Below are positions 34,884-46,700 of a DNA stretch of 64,000 nucleotides, in pieces. The stretch is from Ophiocordyceps camponoti-saundersi (nom. inval.) (Eukaryota > Ascomycota > Sordariomycetes > Hypocreales > Ophiocordycipitaceae). The stretch is from positions 246,207 to 310,206 of the forward strand of contig PDHQ01000004.1 in assembly GCA_003339415.1 (NCBI GenBank), given 5' to 3'. The notes below the pieces were generated by a model, which saw only the letters and a program-made list of their open reading frames with translations, made no database searches and was not told the origin of the DNA. A program made the position numbers and the translations under genes. Position 1 is the stretch's first letter; the number at the start of each line of letters is the position of its first letter.

Positions 34884-35530
34884 CTTTTACCGACCGTGAG
34901 AATGAGAAGTCCATTAAAAGGCCCATTCGACGAAGGGAGAAGAGAGAGGAGACGAGGGGAGGGGAACTCGTCGCTTATACGTGTGGACCACCAAGTAGTG
35001 TAGACGCTTCTTCTCGTCCGGCATTAAGCATACATACCACATGTCGAAGCTAAGCCGCGTGCGTCACCAGTGCAACCATGTTTGCAGACCGCCATCGACG
35101 GCCCGTAGGTCGTAAGAGGCAGTTGCTGAATGTCATATCTCCGGTTGTATGCTTCTGAGATGCCGTGTAACCGGTCACTTCCCTGGGGAGAGACAGTCAT
35201 ACCGGGACAATGCAGTGCCGCGAAGGCAAAACAAGAGATGCGAGACATCGGACATGTTTATTCTCTCTCTTTTTTTAACCGGTTCAATGCGGATACATAC
35301 GTAGGACTAGACTTGAAGGTTGAGGAGGAGAAAGAATGGACGCTACACGACAATGCCGTCATTGTGATGAGACCAGCCGTGTCTTACATCCCACCGCTGC
35401 ATGGTACAGAGATAAGTTGGTACAATAAGATGTTAGTGTTAAAGAGGAGGAAAAAAAAAGGAAAAGGAAGACTGAGAAAAAGCCGCAATGCCCATCAAGC
35501 ACAGAGCCGTCCCAAAAGAATAGAGTCCAG
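34884..35530. other. intergenic region
   Basis: About 650 bp between the carboxypeptidase start and the 3' end of the next minus-strand gene. It holds the carboxypeptidase promoter; no clear TATA box and no gene. Confidence 0.45.
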
Positions 35531-36812
35531 TCACATCATCCCGCGCCGTAAGCCTGACCATCGCCTCAGACGGGACTCGCCTTCAAGATGTGAAGACTCG
35601 ACGTGCGGCTCTCGTTCCGCACGGCGCGTCTCGTCGAGCTCGTATACAGGGCCCGGACCGGTGTCGTCCAGCTCGTGCCGTTCCCGGGCCTCCAGCTCGG
35701 ACCGGACGCGAGTGGGGCCGGGCCGAGTGGGGCCGCCTCCCACGGCACCGTCCAGCTCTGGCTTATTCCAGTTAGGATCCGAGGTCTGTTGCACCTGATC
35801 CGATGACCTGCTCCGTCGCCGAGATCGAATTAGACAAGCAGCCAAGACGAGCACGAGGAGAAGAAAGAGGACGACGCCGACGACGATGCCGGCGATGGCA
35901 CCGCCGCCGAGACTCGGGCTGGAACCGATCGAGGCTGAGGCCGTCGCGGCCCAGACGTCTTGCGAACGGTAGTTGAGCTGTATCGTCGGCGCGTAGACGC
36001 GGATTCGATGGTACGACACGGGGATTCGACTCGTGTGGCCGTCGGTCGTGGTCGTCAGTGTCAAGACGTAGGCGGCCCCTGACCTTGACCCACGGGCGAA
36101 GTCTGTATTCCCGTGACAGGACCAGTAGTTGAACGATAGCTCGGGATCTACCACTTCTGAAGAGCAGTAGACGACAGGAGGCGTGGGTGGGATTACAGGG
36201 ACGTATTGGAAGCCACTGACGATCTTTCTTTCTCAGCTTTTCTTTTGTTTTTCCTCTCTCTCTCTTAATCTTGGTTCTTCTTCTTCTTCATCTTTCTCTC
36301 TTCCCCCCCCCCTTCGTAGCTCAGCCAGGACGCGCGTACCTTGGACAGCAGACAACGACATTCTCACCCGGCAACAGCGTCGAGACGACGATGCCATGAA
36401 CAAACATGCTATTGAGTGAAGTCATGGACCCCGTCACGCTCGCCGCCGTCTGCCAGCCAGCCGGACACTCGAGACCCGGCGAGAAGAAGTGGCCCGTTCC
36501 GGAGGGGGCCGTCATGCTGGCCGGCCGTGGGAGACACGAGTGCATCGTCGCTCTCGGACACAGAGCCTCGACTGTCTTGGGGTCGGTGACGAAGATGCTC
36601 AGGTCCTCGGCGATGTCGAGACCGCCTTGTTCGAGCGTGGCGTAGATGTCTGTGTCGAGAGTCCAGTCGAAGCATCGTGACGGTGCTTGGTGCAACGTCG
36701 TCAGCGGGCCTAGGTTTCGGCGGACTTGTGTTCCTGTCTGTGTCGGACTGGTGGCTGCTTCTGGTGTTTTCGTCGTCCTCAATGGCGTTGCCATCGCCGT
36801 TGAGTGTGCCAT
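35531..36812 (-). CDS. single-pass membrane protein with extracellular Cys region
   Basis: Two exons, 36812-36340 and 36215-35531, with a 124-nt intron, give about 385 residues. The junction restores VVVCCP-SGFQYVP, a CCPSGF motif common in fungal surface proteins. The first half is an ectodomain-like region with about ten Cys (RCFDW, ALCPRATMHSCLP, GLECPAGW, YWSCHG). One strong transmembrane helix follows (AIAGIVVGVVLFLLLVLVLAACLI), then a basic stop-transfer stretch RSRRRSRS and an acidic disordered cytosolic tail with repeated ELDE/ELDD motifs. No signal peptide is obvious at the chosen start, so an upstream exon may be missing. The family occurs widely in Sordariomycetes as hypothetical proteins; a surface sensor or wall-anchoring role is only a guess. 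Confidence 0.72.
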
Positions 36813-37747
36813 TATCGAGGGAGGGTTTTCCACGATGGCGGACGATGATGTTTTGGGCCTCGATTATTCTACATGTGAATGGATGAATAGCTTTCCTTCC
36901 CGCCCCCCCTCTTCTCTCTCAGAAACACACACACACACACACACACACACTTCCCCCCTCTCTCGAAGCAATGGGATGGAAGAGAGTAAGAACAGAAAAA
37001 AAAAACAAGTCTGCCAAGCAAGACATGCCGCGGCTGGACTTGCTGGGGTTGTCATTGGTTGGTTGGAGATGCGGATGGCTTCTTATGCATTATATTTGAA
37101 GAGAGGGCTGGGGTTCAAGCCTTCCAATCACACCGTGTAGGCAGGTAACCGGGAAACATGCATACATATAGAGACCATATAGGCCTTAAGACAAGGGATG
37201 AGGTGAGAAAATAGTCGGCCGTTCTCGGCGACTTCCATTCAATATATATATATCATGTATCAACGGTCACATCACATACACGCATATACCTATGTATGCA
37301 TGTGTATAACCTGTCTTATTCGGGCCAGCATGTATATGTGTATGCATGCGTACGCCTTGAGCTTACTGATGCTGAGCAAGGCAAGGAAGGGCTGAGGAGA
37401 AATGACCTCGCCGGGATACGGTTGAGAACCAATAGCAATAGCAACAGCAACAAGCCATAGTGAGATGATAGAATCAAGTCTCTATATATTCGTAAAAACC
37501 AAAACTATCAAACAAATAGGGTGACTATCGTACTTTTCTCTATATCCAAAAAAGTCAACGGCGTTACTGATGCCTCATCATCAGCTCCAGTAGGAAAATA
37601 ATGCCCTTTCCTCTTCTCACAACTCAAATAAACGGCAACCATAATAAGAAGAAAGTCAAGAAAAGAAGAAGAACGGAAGAAGAAACCGGAAGGAAGAAAA
37701 ATAGAAAAGAAAGAGAAGAATGAAAGGAAGAAAATAAAAACATCTCC
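36813..37747. other. intergenic region
   Basis: About 930 bp containing the (AC)13 array, a TA repeat near 37242-37252 and A-rich DNA before the end of the giant gene. No gene seen. Confidence 0.45.
36925..36950. repeat. (AC)13 microsatellite
   Basis: Thirteen AC units upstream of the single-pass membrane protein gene, followed by a C-rich stretch. Confidence 0.9.
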
Positions 37748-40700
37748 TTAGAAAGCAAGCGTCAGAACGAAGAAGCCGACGAACCAAGCCATATTAACGC
37801 CTAGACGCCCGCTGCCTGCCGTCACGGGAGACGAGGTGTCGGAAGTTCCCACTGTCGGAGGTTGATCGGCTGATTTTGTAGGAGCCGCGGCTGTGGGGAC
37901 CTTGGTGAGACACTTTGTCTTGACGGCCTTGATGGATGAGGTGGTAGGAGAGGAGTGAGAAGAAGAACAGAGGTAGGAGGAAGGGGAGGAGAAGGTGTTG
38001 GATTTGCCGCCTACTGCTTGTCCAGCAGGGCCCTTGACTTGAGGTATAGGACGGCCGCCGATCTGAGGCGAAGGAGGACCGTCGTAACCTTTGTTCGTCC
38101 TGTGCGCTTCTTCAATGGCGTGCGAGACTCCCTTGATCGTGAGATGCTCCATCTGCTCGTAGGTGAGAGGTGGCGGGGCCGCGCCGGGGATCGCGTGCTG
38201 AACCATGCAGTTGCCTCCCGTGCAGGTGCGGACGCAGTGGCATTGGGAGCCGGATTTGCAGGACTCGAAGACGTAGTTGACGACGCCGTGGCCTGGCTTG
38301 TGCGCTGGCGTCTTGCCCGTGCCTCCTTGGCTGGGCTTGGGACGGGAGCCGGGGACGTGGCTGGGACGGCCGTAGCCTGGTCCTTTGGAAGAGCCTGGGT
38401 CGTGTTCGGAGCCGTGCTGACCCGGACGGCCGTAGCCGGGACCTTGAGGGGAAGTGTAGCCAGGACCATGAGGTGAACCGTAGCCGGGCCCTTTGGTAGA
38501 GCTGGGGCCATGTCCAGAGCCATAGCCAGGGCGGCCATAACCGGGGCCTTGAGGAGAAGTGTAGCCGGGACCCTCAGGAGAAGTGTAGCCGGGACCCTGA
38601 GGAGAGGTGTAACCGGGGCCGTGAGGAGAACCGTAGCCGGGACGGCCATATCCGGGACCATGAGGAGAGTTGTAACCAGGACCCTCAGGAGAAGTGTAGC
38701 CGGGACCCTGAGGAGAGGTGTAACCGGGGCCGTGAGGAGAACCGTAGCCGGGACGGCCATATCCGGGACCTTGGGGAGAGCCATAGCCAGGACCCTCAGG
38801 AGAAGTGTTCCCAGGCCCATAAGGAGATCCGTAGCCGGGTTCTTGAGGCGAGTTGTAGCCAGGGCCGTGAGGAGAACCGTTGCCGGTTTTGTTGTGACAG
38901 TTGGGGCCGTGACTAACGCCAGGAGGCATGACATGAGACCCAGTGCCAGTTCCAGGACCGGTGCTTGTACCGGGCTGAGGGCCTCCTGAAGTAGGGCTGC
39001 CGGGACCGTTGCCGTAGCCGTGGTCTGGGCCGGTACCATAGCCGGGGTCAGGTTCAGAACCATAGCCTGGCCCGGTTCCGGGAGGGTAGCCGTGTTCGCT
39101 GCCGGGGGTATTGTCTGAGCCAGTACCGTGACCCGGGTCAGTTCCAGGACCGTAGCCCGGCTCGCTGCCGGGAGCATTGCCCGGGTTTGTACCGTAGCTT
39201 GGATCAGTTCCAGGACCATAGCCCGGGCCGTTACCATAGCTGGGGCCGTTACCGGGATTGTAACCGGTGCCTGGACCGGTGCCGGGAGTGTAGCCAGGGT
39301 CGGTGCCATAGCCGGGGTTGTTCCCGGGATTGTAGCCGTTGCCTGGACCGGTGCCGTATCCTGGACCCGTAGGGCTTGGGCGTGTGGTGTTTCCCTGACC
39401 ATGCCCAGTGCTGGGACCGGTGCCAGGAGTGTAGCCAGGGCCAGTACCATAGCCGGGGCTGTTCCCGGGATTGTAGCCGGTGCCTGGACCGGTGCCGTAT
39501 CCCGGACCCGTGGGGCCTGGGCGTGTAGTGTTTCCTCGACCAGGCCCAGTGCTGGGACCGGTGCCAGGGCCAGTTCCAGGACCATAGCCAGGACCGTCGT
39601 TGCCAGAAGTGTATCCAGGGCCGGTGCCATAGCCGGGGCTGTTCCCGGGATTATAGCCCGTGCCTGGACCAGTGCCGTATCCTGGACCCGTGGGGCCTGG
39701 GCGTGTGGTGTTTCCTCGGCCAGGCCCGGTGCTGGGGCCGGTGCCAGGTGTGTAGCCAGGGCCGGTGCCAGGACCATAGCCAGGACCGTCGTCGCCGGGA
39801 GTGTATCCAGGACCGGTGCCAGGAGTGTAGTCAGGGCCGGTGCCATAGCTGGGGGGGCCGTTGCCGGGATTGTAGCCGGTGCCTGGACCGGTGCCGTATC
39901 CTGGACCCGTGGGGCCTGGTCGTGTAGTGTTTCCCCGACCAGGCCCAGTGCTGGGACCGGTGCCAGGAGAGTAGCCGGGGTCAGTTCCAGGACCATAGCC
40001 AGGACCGTCGTCGCCGGGAGTGTATCCAGGACCGGTGCCAGGAGTGTAGCCAGGGCCGGTGCCAGGACCATAGCCAGGACCGTCATCGCCGGGAGTGTAT
40101 CCAGGACCGGTGCCGGGAGTGTAGCCAGGACCGGTGCCGGGAGTGTAGCCAGGACCGTCATCGCCGGGAGTGTATCCAGGACCGGTGCCAGGAGTGTAGC
40201 CAGGGCCGGTGCCAGGAGTGTAGCCAGGACCGTCATCGCCGGGAGTGTATCCAGGACCGGTGCCGGGACTGTAGCCAGGGCCGGTACCAGGACCATAGCC
40301 AGGACCGTCGCCGGGAGCGTAATTAGGATCAGTGCTATGGCTGGGGTCGTTTCCAGGACTGTAGCCGCTGCCGGGATCGGTGCCGTATCCTGATCCGGGG
40401 CGTGTAGTGTTTCTCCAACCGTGCCCGGTGCCAGGGCCGGTGCCGGGAGTATAGCCAGGACCAGTTCCAGGACCGTAGTTAGGGCCGTCGCCAGGAGTGT
40501 AACCAGGACCGGTGCCAGGTTCATAGCCGGGAGTGTTGCCCGGGCCAGTGCCGTGGCTGGGATCGTTTCCAGGATTGTAGCTACTACCAGGATCGGTGCC
40601 GTATCCTGGACCAGTGGGTCCGGGGCGTGTAGAATTTCCACGACCAGGACCGGTGCCAGGGCCGTAGCCGGGCTCGCTTCCGGGGTTCGTTCCGGGGCCA

Positions 40701-43700
40701 TCACCAGGAGTGTAGCCGGGGCCATAGCCAGGAGTGTAGCCAGGCTCGTTGCCGGGAGCATTACTCGGGCCGGTTCCGGGAGTGTAGCCAGGACCTTCAC
40801 CGGGAGTATTGCCAGGGCCAGTACCAGGACCGTAGCCGGGGCCGGGGCCGTAGCCGGGCTCGCTTCCGGGGCTTGTTCCGGGACCGGTTCCAGGAGTGTA
40901 GCCAGGACCGTCGCCGGGAGCATAGCCAGGACCAGTGCCAGGACCGTAGCCGGGGCCAGTGCCTCCGGGGCGTGTGGTATTTCCTCGACCAACACCAGTT
41001 CCAGGACCGGTATATCCAGGCCCAGTGCCAGGAGAATTGCCGGGTTCAGTGCCGGGAGTGTAGCCAGGCTCGTTGCCGTAGTTCGGACCAGTGCCGGGAC
41101 CAGTGCCGGGACCAGTGCCAGGAGTATAACCAGGCCCGTTGCCGTAGTCAGGACCAGTGCTGGGACCAGTACCAGGAGTGTAGCCAGGCTCGTTGCCGTA
41201 GTTCGGACCAGTGCTGGGACCAGTGCCAGGAGTGTAGCCAGGCTCGTTGCCGTGGTTCGGACCAGTACTAGGACCAGTGCCGGGAGTATATCCGGGCTCG
41301 TTGCCGTAGTCAGGACCAGTAGGGCCGGTGCCGGGAGAGTAGCCAGGGTTAGTGCCATAACCTGGACCAGTGTTTCCAGGACGCGTACTGTTCCAACCGC
41401 CGAAGCCAGGACCAGGTCCAACGCCAGGAGTGAATACGGGATCAGTGCCGGGACTGCCTGGGTAAGGGCTATTATCAGGACCAGTGCTTGGGTTATGTTC
41501 GGAGCCAGTGCTGGGATAAGTCCCATGGTCAGAACCTGTTCCGGGAGCGTTACCAGGACCAGTACCAGTGTCAGGGTTAGATCCATAGTCAGGACCAGTA
41601 CTGGGGCCAGTCCCAGGATTGTAGTCAGGACCGGTACCAGTGCCTGGGCCGTTGCCGTAGTTAGGGCCGGTGCCGGGGCCAGTTCCAGGATTATAGTCAG
41701 TGCCAGTGCCTGGGCCGTTACCGTAGTCCGGGCCGTTGCCGTAGTCCGGGCCGTTTCCGTAGTCCGGGCCGTTGCCGTAGTCCGGGCCGTTTCCGTAGTC
41801 AGGGCCGGTGCCGTGGCCAGTTCCAGGATTATAGTCAGGGCCATTACCATAGACAGGGCCGGTGTCGGTGCCTGGGCCATTGCTGAAGTCAGGACCAGTT
41901 CCAGGGCCAGTTCCAGGATTATAGTTAGGGCCGTTGCCGTAGTCAGGGCCGGTGCCGTAGTCAGGGCCGGTGCCGTAGTCAGGGCCGGTGCCGTAGTCAG
42001 GGCCGGTGCCGGTGCCTGGGCCATTGCTGAAGTCAGGACCAGTTCCAGGGCCAGTTCCAGGATTATAGTCAGGGCCGTTGCCGTAGTCCGGGCCGGTGCC
42101 GTAGTCAGGGCCGGTGCCTGTGCCTGGGCCATTGCTATAGTCAGGACCAGTGCCAGGGCCAGTTCCAGGATTGTAGTCAGGGCCGGTGCCGTAGTTAGGG
42201 CCGGTGCCTGTGCCTGGGCCATTGCTATAGTCAGGACCAGTGCCAGGGCCAGTTCCAGGATTGTAGTCAGGGCCGGTGCCGTAGTCAGGGCCAGTGCCGT
42301 AGTCAGGTCCGGTACTGGGGTCGTTTCCGTGGCCAGGAGCATTGCCGGGGACATTGCTATAATCAGGGCCGGTGCTGGGTCCGTTTCCATAGCCGGGAGT
42401 ACTTCCTGGGTTGTTGCTGTAGTCAGGGCTGGTGCTAGGTCCGTTTCCATAGCCGGGAGTATTTCCAGGGCCATTTCCATAGTCAGGGCCGGTGCTAGGT
42501 TCGTTTCCATAGCTAGGAGTATTACCGGGTCCGGTGCCGTAGTCAGGGCCGGTGCCGTATTCAGGGCCGGTACTAGGTCCGTTTCCATAGCCGGGAGTAT
42601 TGCCAGAGCCATTTCCATAGTCAGGGCCGGTACTGGGGAGACTACCATAGTCAGGGCCGGTATTAGGGCCATTACCGTAACCAGGTCTAGTACCATAGTC
42701 AGGGCCGGTGCTCGGGTCAGTTCCAGGACCATAGCCAGGACCAGTGCCGAAGCCAGGGCCTGTGCCATAGTAAGGTCCGTCGTAAGGACCATTTCCATAC
42801 TCCGGGCCGGGGCCAGGACTATATTCTGGGCCAGTACTGTAATCAGGGCTATTGCCATCGTAGGGGCTGTTTCCAGTCTCATAGCCAGGGCCGTTGTTAG
42901 GACCAGTTCCATAGTCAGGACCATCATAGCCAGGGTTGTAATTGGGACCAGTTCCGTAATCAAGATTGTTTCCAGAACTACCGTAGTCAGGGCCTTTGCT
43001 AGGACCGGTGTAGCTAGGACCATTGCCGTAGTCTGGGTTACTGCCGTAATCAGGACCGTTGCTGGGGCCGTTTCCATAGTTGGGACCATTGCTGGGATTA
43101 TTACCGTAGTCTGGAGTGTTGTAATCAGGACCGTTGCTAGGACCATTGCCGTAGTTAGGACCGTTATAACCGTTGCTGTAATCGGGACCGTTTCCATTGC
43201 TGGGACTATTGCTGTAGTCAGGACCGTTATGACCGTTGCTGTAATCGGGACCAGTTCCAAAGTCGGGACCATTGCCGGGACCATTGCCGTAATCTGGAGT
43301 GTTGTAATCAGGACCTTTGCTAGGACCACTGCCGTAGTCAGGGCCGTTGTGACCGTTGCTATAATCGGGACCGTTTCCATTGCTGGGACCATTGCTGGGA
43401 CCATTGCCGTAGTCTGGAGTGTTGTGATCAGGACCGTTTCCATAGTCGGGACCATTGCTGGGACTATTGCCGTAATCAGGGCCGTGACCAGGGCCATCGT
43501 TAGGACCGTTTCCGTAGTCAGGGCCATTACTAGGACCGTTGCCATAGCCTGGTTCATTGCCGTAGTTAGGACCACTGCCGTAGTCAGGACCGTTGCCGTA
43601 GTCAGGACCGTTGCCGTAGTTGGGGCCGTTATCGTAATCAGGACCAGTGCTGGGGCCATTATTGCCTGGAGTATAGTCAGGACCATTGCCATAGTCAGGA

Positions 43701-46700
43701 CCGTTACCGTAATCGGGACCATTGCCGTAGTCAGGACCATTGCTGGGGCCAGTATTGCCAGGAGGAGTATAGTCAGGACCATTGCCGTAATCGGGACCAT
43801 TACCGTAGTCAGGACCGTTGCCGTAGTCAGGACCAGTGCTGGGGCCAGTAGTGCCTGGAGTGTAGTCAGGACCATTGCCGTAACCGGGACCATTATCGTA
43901 GTGTATGCCATTGTCATAATCAGGGCCATTGCTATAGTCAGGACCATTGCCCTGATCAGGACCGTTGCCGTAACTAGGACCGTTGCCTTGCTCAGGACCA
44001 TGTCCGTAGTCAGGACCGCTACCCTGCTCAGGACCGTTGCCGTAACTAGGACCATCACCGTAGTCAGGACCATTGCCCTGATCAGGACCATTGCCGTAAC
44101 TAGGACCGTTGCCTTGCTCAGGACCATTTCCGTAGTCAGGACCGCTACCCTGCTCAGGACCGTTGCCGTAACTAGGACCATTACCGTAGGCAGGACCGCT
44201 GCCCTGATCAGGACCGTTGCCGTAACTAGGACCGTTGCCTTGCTCAGGACCATTACCGTAGTTTGGACCGCTGCCTTGATCAGGACCGTTGCCGTAACTA
44301 GGACCGTTGTCGTAGTCTGGACCGATGCCAGGACTATTGCCATAGTCAGGACCATTGCCGTAGTTAGGACCGTTGCCGTTGCTAGGACCGCTGCCATAGC
44401 TAGGACTGTTGCTAGGACCGTTGCCGTAGTGTATGCCATTGTCATAATCAGGACCAGTGCCATAATCAGGACCGCTGCCATAGTCAGGACCGTTGCCTTG
44501 ATCAGGACCATTAACGTAACTAGGACCATTGCCGTAGTTAGGACCGTTGCCGTTGCTAGGACCGTTGCCATACTCAGGACCATCAGTAGGACCGTTGCCG
44601 TAGTGTATGCCATTGTCATAATCAGGACCAGTGCCATAATCAGGGCCACTGCCATAGTCAGGACCATTGCCGTACTCAGGACCACCAGTGGGACCGTTGC
44701 CGTAGTGTATGCCATTGTCATAATCAGGACCAGTGCCATAATCAGGGCCACTGCCATAGTCAGGACCATTGCCGTACTCAGGACCATCAGTAGGATCGTT
44801 GCCGTAGTGTATGCCATTGTCATAATCAGGACCATTACCGTAACTAGGACCGTTGTCGTAGTTGGGACCGTTACCGTAGCTGGGGCTGTTGTTAGGACCA
44901 TTGCCGTAGTCGGGACCGTTACCGTAGTCAGGGCCATTGTTGGGACCGTTGCTGTAGTCAGGACCGTTGTTGGGATCGCTGCCATAGTCAGGGCTGTTGT
45001 TGGGATCGTTGCCGTAGTCAGGCCTCTGTTCAGGACCGCCGTAGTCAGGGCCAGGTCGGCCATCGTCTGTACTAGGGCCTTCAGGACGAGAATCAGAACT
45101 GCCGGGACCCATGCCATATCCAGGGCCCAGATCAGGCTCAGGGCGAGAATCAGAACTGCCGGGACCCATGCCATATCCAGGGCCCAGATCAGGCTCAGGA
45201 CGAGAATCAGAACTGCCAGGACCCATGCCATAGCCTGGGCCCATTCCAGGCTCCGGTCGATCATCAGAGCTGCCGGGACCCATGCCATATCCAGGGCCCA
45301 GATCAGGCTCAGGGCGAGAATCAGAACTGCCAGGACCCATGCCATAGCCAGGGCCCATTCCAGGTTCAGTGCTCGGTTCGTGACCGTACTCAGGGCCCTC
45401 GCCGTAACCTGGACCATAGCCAGGGTCCGTACCATAGTCCGGGCCTGAGCTTCCTGGTCGAGTGTCAGAGCTGCCAGGTCCCATGCCGTACCCAGGTCCC
45501 ATGTCCGGCTCGTAACCAGGGAAAAATCCCGGACTGTAGTCAGGACCTGTGCCGGTGCCGAAATCGGGACCGAAATCGGGACCAAATTCGGACCCAAAGT
45601 CGGGTTCGGGTTCCTCGTGTGGCTCAGTTCCAGGTCGAGGGGCTTCATGACCGGGGCGAGGATGAGAGGAGTTGTGTTCGTGGGAACCCGACTCATGATG
45701 ACCTGGATGAGTCTCGCCGGGGTGAGGATGAGGATTGTGTTTGTGGGATCCCGAGCCTGGTCGATGATGAGTTTGGGATCCTGAGCCTGGTTGATGATGA
45801 GTTTTGTTGTGTGAGCCATGAGAGCCAGGATGATCCGGATACTCGGCGTAAGAGTCGAGCTCCTCGTCTGAAGGCAACTCGTCTTCCAAAGAGGCGAGTT
45901 CCTCTGGCGTGACAGAGGCGATGAGGTTAGAGTGGCATTGTTCGGCGTGACACCTGGACTGCTGGCAACTGTTGATGTTTTCACACTTGAAGATGATACC
46001 TCCCTTGTTCTCGATGATGACCTCTCCAGCGAGTCTGACGCCTATGATGCCTTTGTTATGAACAGTGACATATGTCAGGTTGCCAGTGTCGCAGAGAAGC
46101 TCATTCGTGCCGTCAGGGCGGACGGAGCCGGCGACCGAGGCACCGCCGTTTACTTCAAGGGCGTAGCCATAAATGTACTGTCCCTGAATCTTGGTGACGA
46201 CACGGCCGTGTTCCGAAGGGTCGCAAATCTCGAAGCGAAAGCCGTGCTTGGACTCGACGTTGAGATCGAGATCATAGACAAGTCGCCAGCTAACGTGACG
46301 GGCATCATCCGGCATGCTGTGAATGGCACAAAGACCGTTACGGATCTCGAATTTGAACTGCTCAGAACGTTTCAGCAGAGAATGGACATCGGATTGTGTT
46401 AGTTGAGTGTCACGGATGACTTGATGTGTTGTCTGTGTAGTATAAGGTCCCGAGTTGGGGTCGGCGACGAAGGCCGCTTTCTGACTCTTTACCGCGGCAC
46501 GGGGAGAAGGTGACCTCTTGTCAAGGGTGACGGCCGGCTTGACCTTGTCGGAGCCGGAAGGAGAGCTGTTCTGTTGAGATGCCGGTTTGACGAGGGGAGT
46601 AGGGTGGGGAGACAAAGAAGAAGAGTGTGAGGAGCTGGCCAAAGGCTCCTCACCGGGGGTTTTGGACTCGTTGCCTGAATCGTGGTTTTCATATAGCGAG

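Noticed and set aside
40421..45448. A 1,675-codon open frame on the plus strand opposite the giant gene
   Set aside because: It is the mirror of a repeat array whose short units happen to lack stops in this frame. The product is a monotone Ala/Val/Arg/Thr string with no signal peptide or domain.
38011..45984. A 2,657-codon open frame on the minus strand in a second frame of the giant gene
   Set aside because: Same cause: the repeat units are open in more than one frame. Only the frame with signal peptide, Cys domains and GPI tail makes a coherent protein.
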